From CAVOHU01 sp963843385 (GTDB taxonomy: Bacteria > Acidobacteriota > Vicinamibacteria > Vicinamibacterales > JAKQTR01): a stretch of 64,000 bases of DNA. Location of the stretch: assembly GCA_963843385.1 (NCBI GenBank), contig CAWJJY010000007.1, positions 1,550,001-1,614,000 on the forward strand, given 5' to 3'. Positions 55,275-64,000 of this stretch are shown here, one piece after another. The stretch's first letter is position 1, and each line of letters starts with the position of its first letter. The notes beneath the pieces were generated by a model that had not been told where the DNA came from, made no database searches, and saw only the letters and a program-made list of their open reading frames with translations. The position numbers and the translations under genes are program-made.

Positions 55275-57494
55275 CTAGTAGCGCAGCAGGTAGCTCACCT
55301 TCACGAAGACCTGCCGGCCGACCGATGTCCATCCGGCTGGCGCGCCGGGCCCCTCGGCTTCCGATCCCCCGAACGTGTCCCGGTAGCCATCGGTGTACCC
55401 GAGATACAGCGCCGTCCAGGGGTTCACCAGGTAGGTCAGCAGGATATCTGCGCGAAGGTTGCTCTCGCGACGGAGCGCGACCAGGGCCGGGTCGGGACGC
55501 ACGCGGTCGTAGTCCACGATCGCGCGCAGCGAGAGCGGTCTCGAGAACTGGTAGTTCACCCGGGTCCGCACGATGTCGTTGCTGAATACAGTGCCGCCCT
55601 TCGAGAGGTCCCCCGCCGGCGGGGTCACCCTCGCAGCCAACCTCGAATAGAGATAGATCTGCTCGATCCGCAGCTGCGGCGACGGGCGCAGCGTCAGCCC
55701 GGCGTCCGCCGACAAGCTGTCTCCGAGTGACGGCAGCTGTCCCGCTGGCGGGTAGTAATTGATTCCGGTGCCGATTCGAAGATGCCCGTTCACCCCCAGC
55801 CAGTTCAGCCAGTCGGAACTGGCCCACGCGTTGGTGGCGTAGTGATTGAAATCAATGAAGTCGAACCGCTCGAACGACCGGTCGTAGCCCAGGCCGACCT
55901 CTGTCTGCCCACGCAAGTCCAACTCGAAACTCGGCGAGATGGACCAGTCCTGGATGACGCCCTTGTGGTCCCAGATCGCCGAGGTGCTCAACTCGGGTCC
56001 GAATGCGACGATTCGTCTCTTGTCGGGCTTCCACGAGTAGCTGATGTCCTGCTGAAGCTGCCGGATGTCGAGGCGCGGAATGTAGCCGACCGCCGCCACG
56101 AGTCCAGGACTTCGGTCGAGGTAACTCGCCGTCCAGTTGAAATGGCGCCCCCCACGGGAGATCTCGCCGAACAAGATGGTCCCGCGCTGGCGTGTCCCGT
56201 CGAGACTGGTGGCCTCGCTCTTCACCAACTGCCCCATGGCCGTCCAGTTGGCGTCGAGTCGTACCCGGCCATCGAGCCCTGCGACCACGTTAGAGCTTTG
56301 TCCGAAGTCGCGCGCGGTGACGATGAACCCGACGTTGGAGCCTTTGCCGGTTTCGTATTGGAGGCGACCGACCCCGATTGTCGCGTGCTTGTTGCGCAGA
56401 GGATCGCCCGCGTCCAATTCGTTTCCCGGCCGCCGGTCGTCGATGCCCACGCCTGCGAACGCCCACTTCCCTGCCTTGCCCGTGACGCGCACACCTATTC
56501 CAGGGTCGGCGATGCGTCTCGAGAAGAAGAGCCGCTCGGGCGTGTCGAAGTACGAGGAATTCTCGATGAAAAACGGCCGCTTCTCGGGAAAGAACACCTC
56601 GAAGCGCTGATTCACCGTCACCTGGGGCTCATCGGATTCGACCTGGCTGAAGTCCGGATTCACCGTCAGATCCACCGTTAGTGAGTCCCTGACCACCGCT
56701 TTGGCGTCGACGCCGAATCGTCCGGTATTGTCGCGCGACCTGACCCCGTTCTCATCGAGGAACCGGGCGGAGGCAAAGGTCCCGTACGGAATCGCCTGCA
56801 GGTTGCGCCCGGGCGAGATGCCGTTCAGACCTTCGAGCACGGCCAGTTGCGGGCCGAAGCTGGCGATCTTTCTCGTGATGTAGGGCCAGAAGGACGTCTC
56901 GTTGTTTCTGACGATCGACCGCGCCACGGCAACGCCCCAGGTCTGCGTGGGGGCCGTGCTGAATCGCAGGCTCTTGAACGGAATCTGCATCAGGACGACA
57001 TAGCCGTCCGAGGTGAGTCGCCCTTCGGATTTCCACAAGGCGTCGTAGCTGTAGTCGTCGCTCTGCCCTTCCGTCGTCACCCCGTCCATCTGGATGCCGA
57101 GCGGATTGGCGATGAACAGATACGCACGCCGCTGGTCGTGGTAGGTGTCGAGAATGATCCCGACGAATTCGTCGCCGCTGATCGCCTCCCGCTTCGAGAG
57201 GTGCGCCCGGACCTTGGCCGGGTCGTCCCTGCAGACGAATGCCACGTACAGCTGCTTCTCGTCGTACGATAGGTACGCTGTCGTGGGCTGGCTGACCGGC
57301 GCATTGTCGGCTGGTTCGCGTTGAACGAAGCCGGTGATCTTCGTGCCGGGTGGTTCAGTCTTGGCGTCCAGGTAGCGCTCGATGGCCGGTGGCTCGGCGA
57401 CGCGCGCGATGCGGAGTGTCGGGACCTCCGCTCGAGCCGCCGCCGCAAGAGCCAGCAGCACGACTGCTGGCAGGAACAGGCGTTGAGTACCCAT
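55275..57494 (-). CDS. DUF5916 outer-membrane protein with family-9 carbohydrate-binding-like domain
   Basis: 739 aa from the ATG at 57494 (MGTQRLFLPAVVLLALAAAARA signal). N-terminal CBM9-like domain (residues 45-235: AYLSYDEKQLYVAFVCRDD, DGYVVLMQIPFKSLRF), then the DUF5916 marker FFPEKRPFFIENSSYF and a long C-terminal beta-barrel ending in VKVSYLLRY. Common in Acidobacteriota and Bacteroidota; function unknown. Convergent with nosY. Confidence 0.88.
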   Translation of the reverse strand: MGTQRLFLPAVVLLALAAAARAEVPTLRIARVAEPPAIERYLDAKTEPPGTKITGFVQREPADNAPVSQPTTAYLSYDEKQLYVAFVCRDDPAKVRAHLSKREAISGDEFVGIILDTYHDQRRAYLFIANPLGIQMDGVTTEGQSDDYSYDALWKSEGRLTSDGYVVLMQIPFKSLRFSTAPTQTWGVAVARSIVRNNETSFWPYITRKIASFGPQLAVLEGLNGISPGRNLQAIPYGTFASARFLDENGVRSRDNTGRFGVDAKAVVRDSLTVDLTVNPDFSQVESDEPQVTVNQRFEVFFPEKRPFFIENSSYFDTPERLFFSRRIADPGIGVRVTGKAGKWAFAGVGIDDRRPGNELDAGDPLRNKHATIGVGRLQYETGKGSNVGFIVTARDFGQSSNVVAGLDGRVRLDANWTAMGQLVKSEATSLDGTRQRGTILFGEISRGGRHFNWTASYLDRSPGLVAAVGYIPRLDIRQLQQDISYSWKPDKRRIVAFGPELSTSAIWDHKGVIQDWSISPSFELDLRGQTEVGLGYDRSFERFDFIDFNHYATNAWASSDWLNWLGVNGHLRIGTGINYYPPAGQLPSLGDSLSADAGLTLRPSPQLRIEQIYLYSRLAARVTPPAGDLSKGGTVFSNDIVRTRVNYQFSRPLSLRAIVDYDRVRPDPALVALRRESNLRADILLTYLVNPWTALYLGYTDGYRDTFGGSEAEGPGAPAGWTSVGRQVFVKVSYLLRY

Positions 57495-57633
57495 AGGAAT
57501 CGACGAGATGATTGGCGCAGGTGGGCTGGGACGGTCCACCCGCCCGCCCATGACCTCTTATTACGGCTGATTGGGCTGGAGGGTTCCCCTCGAGGATTCT
57601 GCGGCCTGATGTCTGGCCGATAAGTGAGGCAGC

Positions 57634-58335
57634 ATGCCGCCTGACTCGAGCAAGGATGTCGCGGTCCAGCTGAAGGCCATTCCGATCTTCCGCCGCCTCG
57701 GGCGGGAGGACCAGGTCCGCCTGGCGGAGGTGGCCAGCCTCCGTGAGTATGCGAGGGGCGAATCGGTGTTCCGCGAGGGCGAATCAGCCACCTGCTTCGT
57801 CGCGATCGCCAGCGGACGGGTGAAGATCGCGAAGCTGACGCCGTCGGGCAAGGACGTCATCATCGAGATCCTCGGCACCGGCGATCCGGTTGGAGCGGTC
57901 GCGGTCTACGAAGGCCGTCCCTTTCCGGCCTCGGCCATTGCCATCGAGGACACGACCTGCGTCCAGCTGCCTCGCGACGCGTTCTTCGCGCTGCTCGAGA
58001 AGCATCCGTCCATGGTCCGCGGCCTGCTCGCTGGCCTCACGCTTCGCCTGGTGGACCTGACCAACCGCCTGGCCGAGTTGACCGGGGGGCGTGTCGAGCC
58101 CCGTTTCGCCAGGCTCTTCGTGAAACTCGCGCAGGAACAGGGCCGGAAGGAACGTGACGGCGTCTTCATCCCGGTCCCGCTGTCCCGCCAGGAGTTGGCG
58201 GACATGACGGGCACGACCATCGAGACCTGCATCCGCATCATGAGCCGGTGGAGCAAGCAGCGGATCGTCCGGACCGACAAGGACGGGTTCGTCGTCATCG
58301 ATGGGAAGGAACTCGACACGCTGGCAATGCTGTAG
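57634..58335 (+). CDS. Crp/Fnr-family transcription regulator
   Basis: 233 aa. Effector domain at residues 15-125 (cyclic-nucleotide-binding fold, ESVFREGESATCFVAIASGRVKIAKLTPSGKDVIIEILGTGD) and a Crp-type helix-turn-helix at 185-215 (LSRQELADMTGTTIETCIRIMSRW). No N-terminal cysteine cluster, so not an oxygen-sensing FNR; closer to DNR/NnrR or Crp types. The recognition helix reads ETCIR where FNR has E..SR, with Ile in place of Ser. Sits at the downstream end of the nos locus and probably regulates it. Confidence 0.9.
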   Translation: MPPDSSKDVAVQLKAIPIFRRLGREDQVRLAEVASLREYARGESVFREGESATCFVAIASGRVKIAKLTPSGKDVIIEILGTGDPVGAVAVYEGRPFPASAIAIEDTTCVQLPRDAFFALLEKHPSMVRGLLAGLTLRLVDLTNRLAELTGGRVEPRFARLFVKLAQEQGRKERDGVFIPVPLSRQELADMTGTTIETCIRIMSRWSKQRIVRTDKDGFVVIDGKELDTLAML

Positions 58336-58410
58336 CCGCCGGTCCCGCACATCACGCCCGCGTCCCCGGGAGTCCGGCAGACTCCGGGGGGACGGTCGAC
58401 CTGGATTCCT

Positions 58411-59067
58411 TCACCGAGGCGGAGCGCCCACCAGGCGCTTCGCGAGTTCGACGGCGCCGACCGCGTCCTCGGCATACCCGTCCGCGCCGATCTCGTCGGC
58501 CCAACTGCGCGACACCGGTGCCCCGCCGACCATGACTTTGACGTGTTGTCGAAGCCCGGCGGCCTCGAGTGCGGCGATCACGTTCCGCTGGACACCCATC
58601 GTCGTGGTGAGCAGCGCGGAGAGGCCGACGATGTGAGCGTCGTGCTCCTTGGCCACGGCGACGAACTGCTCCACGGGCACGTCGACGCCAAGATCGTACA
58701 CCTCGAACCCGTTGGCCGAGAGCATGGTGCCGACCAGCGTCTTGCCGATCTCGTGGATGTCTCCGCGCACCGTTCCGATCACGACCCGTCCCAGCGTCCG
58801 CGCGGCCTGGTGCCGCGCCCGCAGCTCGGGCTCGAGCACCTGCATTGCCTGCTTCATGCAGGCGGCCGACACAATCAGGTTCGGCAGGAAGTACTCTCCC
58901 GAGGTGAACCGGTCGCCGACGATTCGCATTCCCGGAATCAGGCCCTCGTCCAGGATGACCATGGGTTCGAGACCGGCGCCGAGCGCCTGCCTGGTCAGTG
59001 AAACCGTGCCCTCGCGATCGCCGTCAACGACGCTCGAAGTGATCTTCGTCAGCAGATCCTGTGACAT
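58411..59067 (-). CDS. Corrinoid (B12)-binding methyltransferase protein, MtbC/MtgC-like
   Basis: 218 aa from the ATG at 59067, GAGGAG upstream. N-terminal helical cap (SQDLLTKITSSVVDGDREGTVSLTRQALGAG) and Rossmann B12 domain with DIHEIGKTLV (DxHxxG, base-off/His-on ligand), GLSALLTTTMG and VMVGGAPVS. The architecture matches MetH modules 2-3. It carries the methyl-cobalamin between MttB-type and homocysteine-type methyltransferases. Last gene of the operon. Confidence 0.93.
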   Translation of the reverse strand: MSQDLLTKITSSVVDGDREGTVSLTRQALGAGLEPMVILDEGLIPGMRIVGDRFTSGEYFLPNLIVSAACMKQAMQVLEPELRARHQAARTLGRVVIGTVRGDIHEIGKTLVGTMLSANGFEVYDLGVDVPVEQFVAVAKEHDAHIVGLSALLTTTMGVQRNVIAALEAAGLRQHVKVMVGGAPVSRSWADEIGADGYAEDAVGAVELAKRLVGAPPR

Positions 59068-59090
59068 GTGGTCATGCTCCTCGTCGGTGG

Positions 59091-60563
59091 TCACGCCAGA
59101 TCGCGATCGGGAAGGGCCGGCAGCTCGCTCATGCCGAACTTTCTGGCTGCCGCCGCGGTAATCGCGTGCAGCTCGGCGCGCAGCTCGCGCGGTCGTTCCG
59201 GCCGTTGGTAGGCAGCAACGAGGCGTCCGACCCGGTCGTGCGCGCGTTGGAGCGCGGATGTCGACCCGCGCTGCTGCCACCCCTCGAGTGACGCCCGATC
59301 GATGACATCGGACGGGAAGTGCAACTCCTGGCGGAACCACTTCATCGTGTGAGGTTCGGAGAGGTAGTCCGGCGCGTGTCCCAGCCGGCGCATCAAATCG
59401 AGTGCGATGGGCTGATCCCGCAATTCGATCCCCGCGATCAATCGCTTCGCGATGCCGATGATTTCCGCGTCGATCACCAGTTTCTCCAGGCTCTGGCAGC
59501 TTTCGAAGTCCATCATCCCCGCGCCCGACACCATGTTCACGCCGGAGAGCGCGGCCAGGATGGTCCCGCCAGCTGATTCCAGGCCGGACTGGACATCCAC
59601 GATCTTCGCGTCCGTCATGCCGAGGTAGGCGTGCGTGGGCATGCCCAGCGACTTGCCCACCTGCGTGTAGGCACAGTCGATCATCCACGTTCCGACATCA
59701 CCCATCGGCGTAGTGCCCTCCCGCATGTCGAAGGCGGCGGGCGACCCTCCCCACACGATGGCCGACCCAGCCGCCGCCAGCTGTCCGATGACGATGCCGC
59801 TCAGGCATTCGGCGGCATGCTGCACGACCGCACCTGCAAGCGTGACAGGGGAGGTGGCGCCGGCAAGCGGCATCGACACCAGTTCGGCCGGGATGCTTGA
59901 GCGTGCCGCGTCGATCAGGTTCTGGCAGGTCAGGTCGCTCCAAAGCAGCGGCGGCGACGGACACACGTCGAATACGGCAATCGGCCTGGCCCGCAGCGCG
60001 GCCTCACCGCCGGAGACAACTGCGAGCATCTCCTTCATGACCCACCACGTATCGGTCCGGAACGCACCCGTGATGATGGGTTTTCGCATGTAGTTCAGGG
60101 CGAGATACAGGCGGTAGAGGTCGCCGATCTCGACCGGCACGTCCGCGCAGACCATCGACGTGCTCTGCGCGTCCAACTGGGGCAGCATTTCGACCAGCTT
60201 GACGAAGGTGACGAAGTCCGCGGTCTGCGGCGGCCGCTGCCGGGCCGTTTCGCCGTCCAGGATCGCCAGCGCGGCCGAACCCGGATCGAAGTGCACATGG
60301 TCCCCGCCGTACTGAACCGCCGGCCGGCCCTCGAGATCGTAGAGCACGAACGATTTCGGTACCGTCTCGAGTGCGGCACGAACCATCCGCTCCGGCACGC
60401 GCGCGATCCGCGAACTGCGGTCCACCTCGGCGCCCGCGTCGGCCAGCAGGCCGAGGGCCTCGCTGTTGTGCACGCGCACGCCCGGGTCCACGAGCAAGGC
60501 CATGGCCTCGCTGACGATCTGGTCGACCGCCTGATCAGTCAGCAGTTTCAGTGTCGGTCGCAT
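59091..60563 (-). CDS. Non-pyrrolysine MttB-family methyltransferase
   Basis: 490 aa with GGGAGG before the ATG. Full MttB-superfamily length (QIVSEAMALLVDPGVRVHNSEALGLLADAGAEVD near the N-terminus; GGSPAAFDMREGTTPMG; GGTILAALSGVNMVSGAGMMDFESCQSLEKLVIDAEIIG). No in-frame TAG, so no pyrrolysine; members without it demethylate glycine betaine, carnitine, proline betaine and similar quaternary amines. Transfers the methyl to the neighbouring corrinoid protein. Substrate unresolved. Confidence 0.93.
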   Translation of the reverse strand: MRPTLKLLTDQAVDQIVSEAMALLVDPGVRVHNSEALGLLADAGAEVDRSSRIARVPERMVRAALETVPKSFVLYDLEGRPAVQYGGDHVHFDPGSAALAILDGETARQRPPQTADFVTFVKLVEMLPQLDAQSTSMVCADVPVEIGDLYRLYLALNYMRKPIITGAFRTDTWWVMKEMLAVVSGGEAALRARPIAVFDVCPSPPLLWSDLTCQNLIDAARSSIPAELVSMPLAGATSPVTLAGAVVQHAAECLSGIVIGQLAAAGSAIVWGGSPAAFDMREGTTPMGDVGTWMIDCAYTQVGKSLGMPTHAYLGMTDAKIVDVQSGLESAGGTILAALSGVNMVSGAGMMDFESCQSLEKLVIDAEIIGIAKRLIAGIELRDQPIALDLMRRLGHAPDYLSEPHTMKWFRQELHFPSDVIDRASLEGWQQRGSTSALQRAHDRVGRLVAAYQRPERPRELRAELHAITAAAARKFGMSELPALPDRDLA

Positions 60564-61306
60564 TCGGACCTCCCCATGTGCCGCCCCCCGCGTTGGACGT
60601 CCGGCACGTCACGTCCGGCGTATCTGCATCGATCGTGTCTGTCGCATCGCTCGCAGAGGGCCGCGTGCCGCGGCATGCTGGCCCCTATGCCGACGATCAT
60701 CGACGTGGATTTCACCGGCCGCATCACGGAGCCGGCGAACAACTCAACTCCCGCCGCGATTCCATCGACCAGCTGAAAGATTTCCTTCTGGCCCGTCTCC
60801 AGCCGCCAGCCGCCTGTTCCCGGGCTGAGCGGCGAACCGGTGGTGCGCATCGTCAGCGAGGCCTCCTGCTCGAGCAGATGACAGACCTGGCTCGCCAGGG
60901 CGAGCATCGCGGCATTGCCGACGCCATCGAGTCCCATCGCCAGCAGGGGGTCCTCATCGAACCTGGCCGCAGCTTCGTGCTCGAGGCGACCGCCGATGGT
61001 GCAGACGACGGCGGCGATCTGCTCTGCCGACGCGACGGCATCTGGCACAGACGGTCCCGACAAGGTGACGCCCCCGGAGAGGCGCACGCCCTCCCGGTCA
61101 ATCCCCCGTACATCGTGGATGGCGCAGGCGGCACGTGGCTCGATGAGCGACGCGGCGCAATCGAGGGCTCGTGATGCCGCGCCGACCAGGCCGGGAGTTC
61201 GAGCCCGAACCATGTCGGGATCCAGGCCCTGGCCCCGCAACACGGCGTCGAGGTCGATCATCTCCACAAGATCGGCGGCGCGTATGGGCTCGAGTCCTGT
61301 GGTCAT
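60548..61306 (-). CDS. MetH activation-domain-like protein with C-terminal cysteine motif
   Basis: 252 aa; its end overlaps the mttB-like start by 16 bp. Resembles the cobalamin-dependent methionine synthase activation domain-type proteins found in corrinoid methyltransferase gene sets (VCTIGGRLEHEAAARF, AMGLDGVGNAAMLALASQVCHLLEQE, SPGTGGWRLETGQKEIFQLV). The C-terminus has CERCDRHDRCRYAGR, a CxxC...C motif that may bind Fe-S or zinc. Possible role: reductive methylation of inactive cob(II)alamin with SAM. No sure SAM motif is seen. Confidence 0.65.
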   Translation of the reverse strand: MTTGLEPIRAADLVEMIDLDAVLRGQGLDPDMVRARTPGLVGAASRALDCAASLIEPRAACAIHDVRGIDREGVRLSGGVTLSGPSVPDAVASAEQIAAVVCTIGGRLEHEAAARFDEDPLLAMGLDGVGNAAMLALASQVCHLLEQEASLTMRTTGSPLSPGTGGWRLETGQKEIFQLVDGIAAGVELFAGSVMRPVKSTSMIVGIGASMPRHAALCERCDRHDRCRYAGRDVPDVQRGGRHMGRSECDRH

Positions 61307-61334
61307 CGCCGGGCCCGCGTCGGGTGATGGCTGC

Positions 61335-62225
61335 TCATCCAGCGATCCGGGCCAGATGTCGCCCTAGTGCAGCGATGTGGGCCGGTGTGGTCCCGCAACA
61401 GCCGCCGACAATGGCGGCGCCGGCGTGAATGACGGCCTCCATGCCATCTGCGAACTCCTCGGGCGGCAGCGAGTACACCGCTCGCCCGCCTTGCAGCGCC
61501 GGCTGCCCTGCGTTTGGCTGGATCATGACAGGACGATTCGACGCGGAGCGATACGCGGCGACAATCTCCGCAAACTCCGGCACCTTCAGCCTGGTGCCGC
61601 AGTTCGCGCCGATCACGTCGGCGCCCGCTTCGGTGAGCGCCCTGGCAGCCTGCTCAGGTGACACGCCCATCATCGTGCGGATCCGTCCGTTTGCCACCCG
61701 GTCGAACGCCATCGAGGAGATGACAAGCGGTGCCCCGGCCTGCCTGGCCGATTCCACGGCCGCAACGGCCTCTTCCAGTGCCGTCATCGTTTCGATGATG
61801 ATGCCGTCGGCTCCGGCGTCCAGCAGCGCGCGGACCTGCCGGAACACGGCCGCCTTCAACTCGACAAGGGTCAAGTCCCCCAGCGGCTCGAGCAGGGCCC
61901 CGGAGGGCCCCACGTCGCCGAGCACCCAGCCCGGGCGTGGCACCGCCCGGCGGGCGATCGATACCGCGAGCCTGTTGACCTCTTCCAGCCGATCGAGGAG
62001 ACCATACCGGCCAAGCAGCCTGGGATTCGCTCCGAACGAGTTCGAGATGACGAGCTGGCATCCTGCTGCGACATACGCGCGGTGGATCGCCTCGACGCGG
62101 TCCGCGTGGTTGATCATCCATCGCTCGCCGCATTCGCCGATTTCCATCCCGGCGCTCTGCAGCTCGGTTCCCATGGCGCCGTCCGCCAGGAGCACTCGCT
62201 GCCCGATCGCTGCAAGAAGGGCCAT
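61335..62225 (-). CDS. Homocysteine S-methyltransferase-family protein
   Basis: 296-aa barrel matching MetH module 1 / BHMT. LADGAMGTELQ at the N-terminus; zinc ligands are Cys in GANCGTRL and the pair in VGGCCGTTPAHI. The length equals the Hcy module of MetH. In this operon it likely transfers the methyl of the corrinoid protein to homocysteine. 12 bp after the RACo-like gene. Confidence 0.9.
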   Translation of the reverse strand: MALLAAIGQRVLLADGAMGTELQSAGMEIGECGERWMINHADRVEAIHRAYVAAGCQLVISNSFGANPRLLGRYGLLDRLEEVNRLAVSIARRAVPRPGWVLGDVGPSGALLEPLGDLTLVELKAAVFRQVRALLDAGADGIIIETMTALEEAVAAVESARQAGAPLVISSMAFDRVANGRIRTMMGVSPEQAARALTEAGADVIGANCGTRLKVPEFAEIVAAYRSASNRPVMIQPNAGQPALQGGRAVYSLPPEEFADGMEAVIHAGAAIVGGCCGTTPAHIAALGRHLARIAG

Positions 62226-62237
62226 GGCCTCGCTCCC

Positions 62238-63866
62238 CTACACCGACAGGGCCAATGATTCGTGAAACGCGTCCACGTACCCGGGGTGACTCGCGAGCTC
62301 GACCAGCCTGATCCGGGCGGCCAGATGGCGTGCGCGCTCGCGCACGTCGCGATCGAAGAGCGCCAGTCTCGCCCCGATCCCGGCCGCGTTCCCGATGAAC
62401 CGGACGCGCTCCGGGTCGACTCGAGGTACCAGCCCGATTCTGAGAAGGCTTGACTTCCGGATGTGGCTGCCGAACAGACCGGCAATCAGAATCGCGTCCA
62501 GGTCGGTGGCCTGGATGGCCAGTTCTCGACAGAGTACAGAGATTCCGGCGCGAATGGAACCCTTGGCGAGCTGGAGCTGGCGAACGTCTCTCGCGCTGAG
62601 CACCACCGGATTCCCACCCCCGCTCGGGTCGTCGGCCAGTACGACCGCCCGCGCCCCGTTCAGATTGGTGATGCGATCCACGACAGGGCTGCCCATCAGT
62701 TCGCGGGCGGACTTGAGATAGCCCGAGCCGGTGATGACCCCCGCGCGGTGCAATTCGGCGACGGCGTCGATCAGCCCCGAGCCACAGAGCCCGACTGCTG
62801 GCGCGTGCTCAACCGTGTCCACCAGGAGCCCACCCCCGGGCGAGAGACTGACCGCATCAATGGCCCCGCGTGACGCCCGCATCCCGCACGCAATCGTGCC
62901 GCCCTCGAACGCCGGACCGGCAGCGGTTGAGGCGGCCACCAGGTTGTCGCGCCAGCCCGCCACGACCTCGGAGTTGGTGCCCAGATCCAAGAGGAGCGTG
63001 GGTTTCTCCGCGAGATCGAGGCCAGAGGCGACCGCCGCCGCGACGGCGTCGGCTCCAACGTGGCCGCCGACCGAAGGAAACGCATAAACCGCTGCCGTCG
63101 GCCGGATCGGCAGATCGAGGTCACGGGCGAGGCATGACAGTTCGGCTGTCCACGGGCTCAAGAACGGAGCGTGACCCAGGGGGCTGACCTCCACGCCGGC
63201 CCACAGATGCAGCATGGTCGGATTTCCGGCGCAGGCGGCCGCGACAACCGCGTCGGAGGAAACCCGGGCCTGGTGAAGCAGGTCGCGAATCATGCCGGCC
63301 AGCTCGGCTCGAACCACGTGCATCAGGCGCGCGGCGCCCCCTGCCCGGGTTCCGGCAGCGTGAATCCTGGACATGATGTCCGCCCCGAAGGCGACCTGCG
63401 GGTTCAGACGGGACACGGCCGAATTCACATATCCGTTGTCGGCGTTGACCAACCCGACCGCCAGCGTTGTCGAGCCGATGTCGATGGCAAGGCCCCAGGT
63501 CCCGGATTCGGGGATGCCCTGACCGTGCTTGCCGCGGGCCAGGTCATCCCCGCCGAACGATTTCGGCGCGACGGACCGGTTGGCGGCTTGAACCTCGATG
63601 GTCGCGGAGCGGTGCAGGACCGCCTGGCATCCGAGGCGCCAGCCGCCTTCGAGTTCGGCGCTTGTCAACGTCTGGCGGTCGGCTGGCGTAGATTCGGGTG
63701 TACCCTCGATGAAGCGGACGCGGCAGTCCCCGCAGGTGCCTGCGGCACCGCACGGTTCTTCGAGGAGAATGTCGCAGGCGGCAGCTGCGAGGGACAGCGC
63801 GACCGGGCCCGGGCCCCTGAAGGCTCGGTCGTCTGGAAGGAAGCGAACGACAACGGGCGAGGTCAA
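62238..63866 (-). CDS. RACo/RamA-like corrinoid activation protein (ferredoxin plus ASKHA, DUF4445)
   Basis: 542 aa from a TTG at 63866. N-terminal [2Fe-2S] ferredoxin domain (EEPCGAAGTCGDCRV with a fourth Cys in WRLGCQ), linker, then DUF4445 with ASKHA ATPase motifs (LAIDIGSTTLAVGLV, LLLDLGTNSEVV, AVGLCGSGLIDAVAELHRAG). Reductively reactivates oxidised cobalamin with ATP. First gene of the five-gene operon. Confidence 0.92.
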   Translation of the reverse strand: MTSPVVVRFLPDDRAFRGPGPVALSLAAAACDILLEEPCGAAGTCGDCRVRFIEGTPESTPADRQTLTSAELEGGWRLGCQAVLHRSATIEVQAANRSVAPKSFGGDDLARGKHGQGIPESGTWGLAIDIGSTTLAVGLVNADNGYVNSAVSRLNPQVAFGADIMSRIHAAGTRAGGAARLMHVVRAELAGMIRDLLHQARVSSDAVVAAACAGNPTMLHLWAGVEVSPLGHAPFLSPWTAELSCLARDLDLPIRPTAAVYAFPSVGGHVGADAVAAAVASGLDLAEKPTLLLDLGTNSEVVAGWRDNLVAASTAAGPAFEGGTIACGMRASRGAIDAVSLSPGGGLLVDTVEHAPAVGLCGSGLIDAVAELHRAGVITGSGYLKSARELMGSPVVDRITNLNGARAVVLADDPSGGGNPVVLSARDVRQLQLAKGSIRAGISVLCRELAIQATDLDAILIAGLFGSHIRKSSLLRIGLVPRVDPERVRFIGNAAGIGARLALFDRDVRERARHLAARIRLVELASHPGYVDAFHESLALSV

Positions 63867-63875
63867 TCGGCTCGC

Positions 63876-63905
63876 TTTCTACCATCACGATGCGGGCAGT
63901 GTCAA
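63876..63905 (-). promoter_or_regulatory. Promoter-like sequence at the start of the corrinoid operon
   Basis: Minus strand: TTGACA (63905-63900), 18-base spacer, TAGAAA (63881-63876). The -10 ends only 9 bp before the TTG start, so a transcript would be nearly leaderless. The remaining bases to the window edge show no gene. Confidence 0.45.
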
Positions 63906-64000
63906 TTCCGGTGCACCGCCGGACCGTGTAATAATGACAGGTGGAGCCGGGTTCGCCCGGGTCACCTTGGCCAGGGCTCCTGCATCCGGCCCCGACTTCT

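Noticed and set aside
59091..60563. Pyrrolysine-containing MttB
   Set aside because: The frame is full length with no internal TAG, so it is the non-pyrrolysine type.

Overview
The window reads as one contiguous stretch of a high-GC, Gram-negative bacterial chromosome. Lipoboxes, TolC/RND-type efflux parts, outer-membrane barrels and DUF5916 proteins point to a diderm. The gene content (a PGI of the transaldolase-PGI type, pyruvate:ferredoxin oxidoreductase, DmsE/MtrB pairs, clade II nitrous oxide reductase, corrinoid methyltransferases) is what I would expect of an Acidobacteriota, perhaps Vicinamibacteria. That assignment is inference; no rRNA or tRNA is present to fix it.

Layout. 1-6.2 kb: tripartite efflux operon (TolC-like, HlyD/MacA-like adaptor, MacB-like ATPase and permease) and a small secreted protein. 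6.2-13.1 kb, mostly minus strand: small hypothetical, a minisatellite, a nitrilase-family hydrolase lacking the usual lysine, FolK, a ferritin-like protein coupled to a DksA/TraR zinc-finger protein, and a lipase/ABC export operon. 13.1-22.5 kb, plus strand: PGI, a membrane TPR protein, PFOR (NifJ) and a dihydroorotate-dehydrogenase-like protein. 22.6-27.1 kb: ECF sigma with zinc anti-sigma, DUF302 with a 28-residue membrane microprotein, hemerythrin, and feoB-feoA with a repeated operator-like site.

27.4-39.6 kb: an extracellular-electron-transfer type locus. On the minus strand, in transcription order: an 11-heme membrane-anchored cytochrome, a b-type cytochrome, a NapC-like multiheme protein with one CX3CH heme site, then two successive decaheme cytochrome plus MtrB/PioB porin pairs. 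Together they could carry electrons from the quinone pool across the periplasm and outer membrane, or in the reverse direction. 39.6-43.5 kb: a gene-poor stretch, a radical SAM protein with an unusual cysteine spacing, and proline dehydrogenase.

43.9-55.2 kb: a nitrous oxide respiration locus. It has a ferredoxin/FAD oxidoreductase, Rieske protein, cytochrome b, pentaheme cytochrome c, a clade II NosZ lipoprotein, NosB-like, NosD, NosF, NosL and NosY, mostly joined by 4-base start/stop overlaps. Three genes here are broken by single-base indels (about five in the oxidoreductase, two in cytochrome b, one in the NosB-like gene), while all other long genes are intact. An 18-bp palindrome with a CRP/FNR-type core lies just upstream, and a Crp/Fnr regulator lies downstream.

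57.6-63.9 kb: the Crp/Fnr regulator, then a compact five-gene minus-strand operon for corrinoid methyl transfer: RACo-like activator, homocysteine S-methyltransferase, MetH-activation-like protein, a non-pyrrolysine MttB-family methyltransferase and a MetH-like cobalamin protein. The parts equal a dismembered methionine synthase in which MttB takes the place of the methyl-folate domain. This is the most system-like novelty in the window. No CRISPR array, prophage, insertion sequence, rRNA or tRNA was seen.
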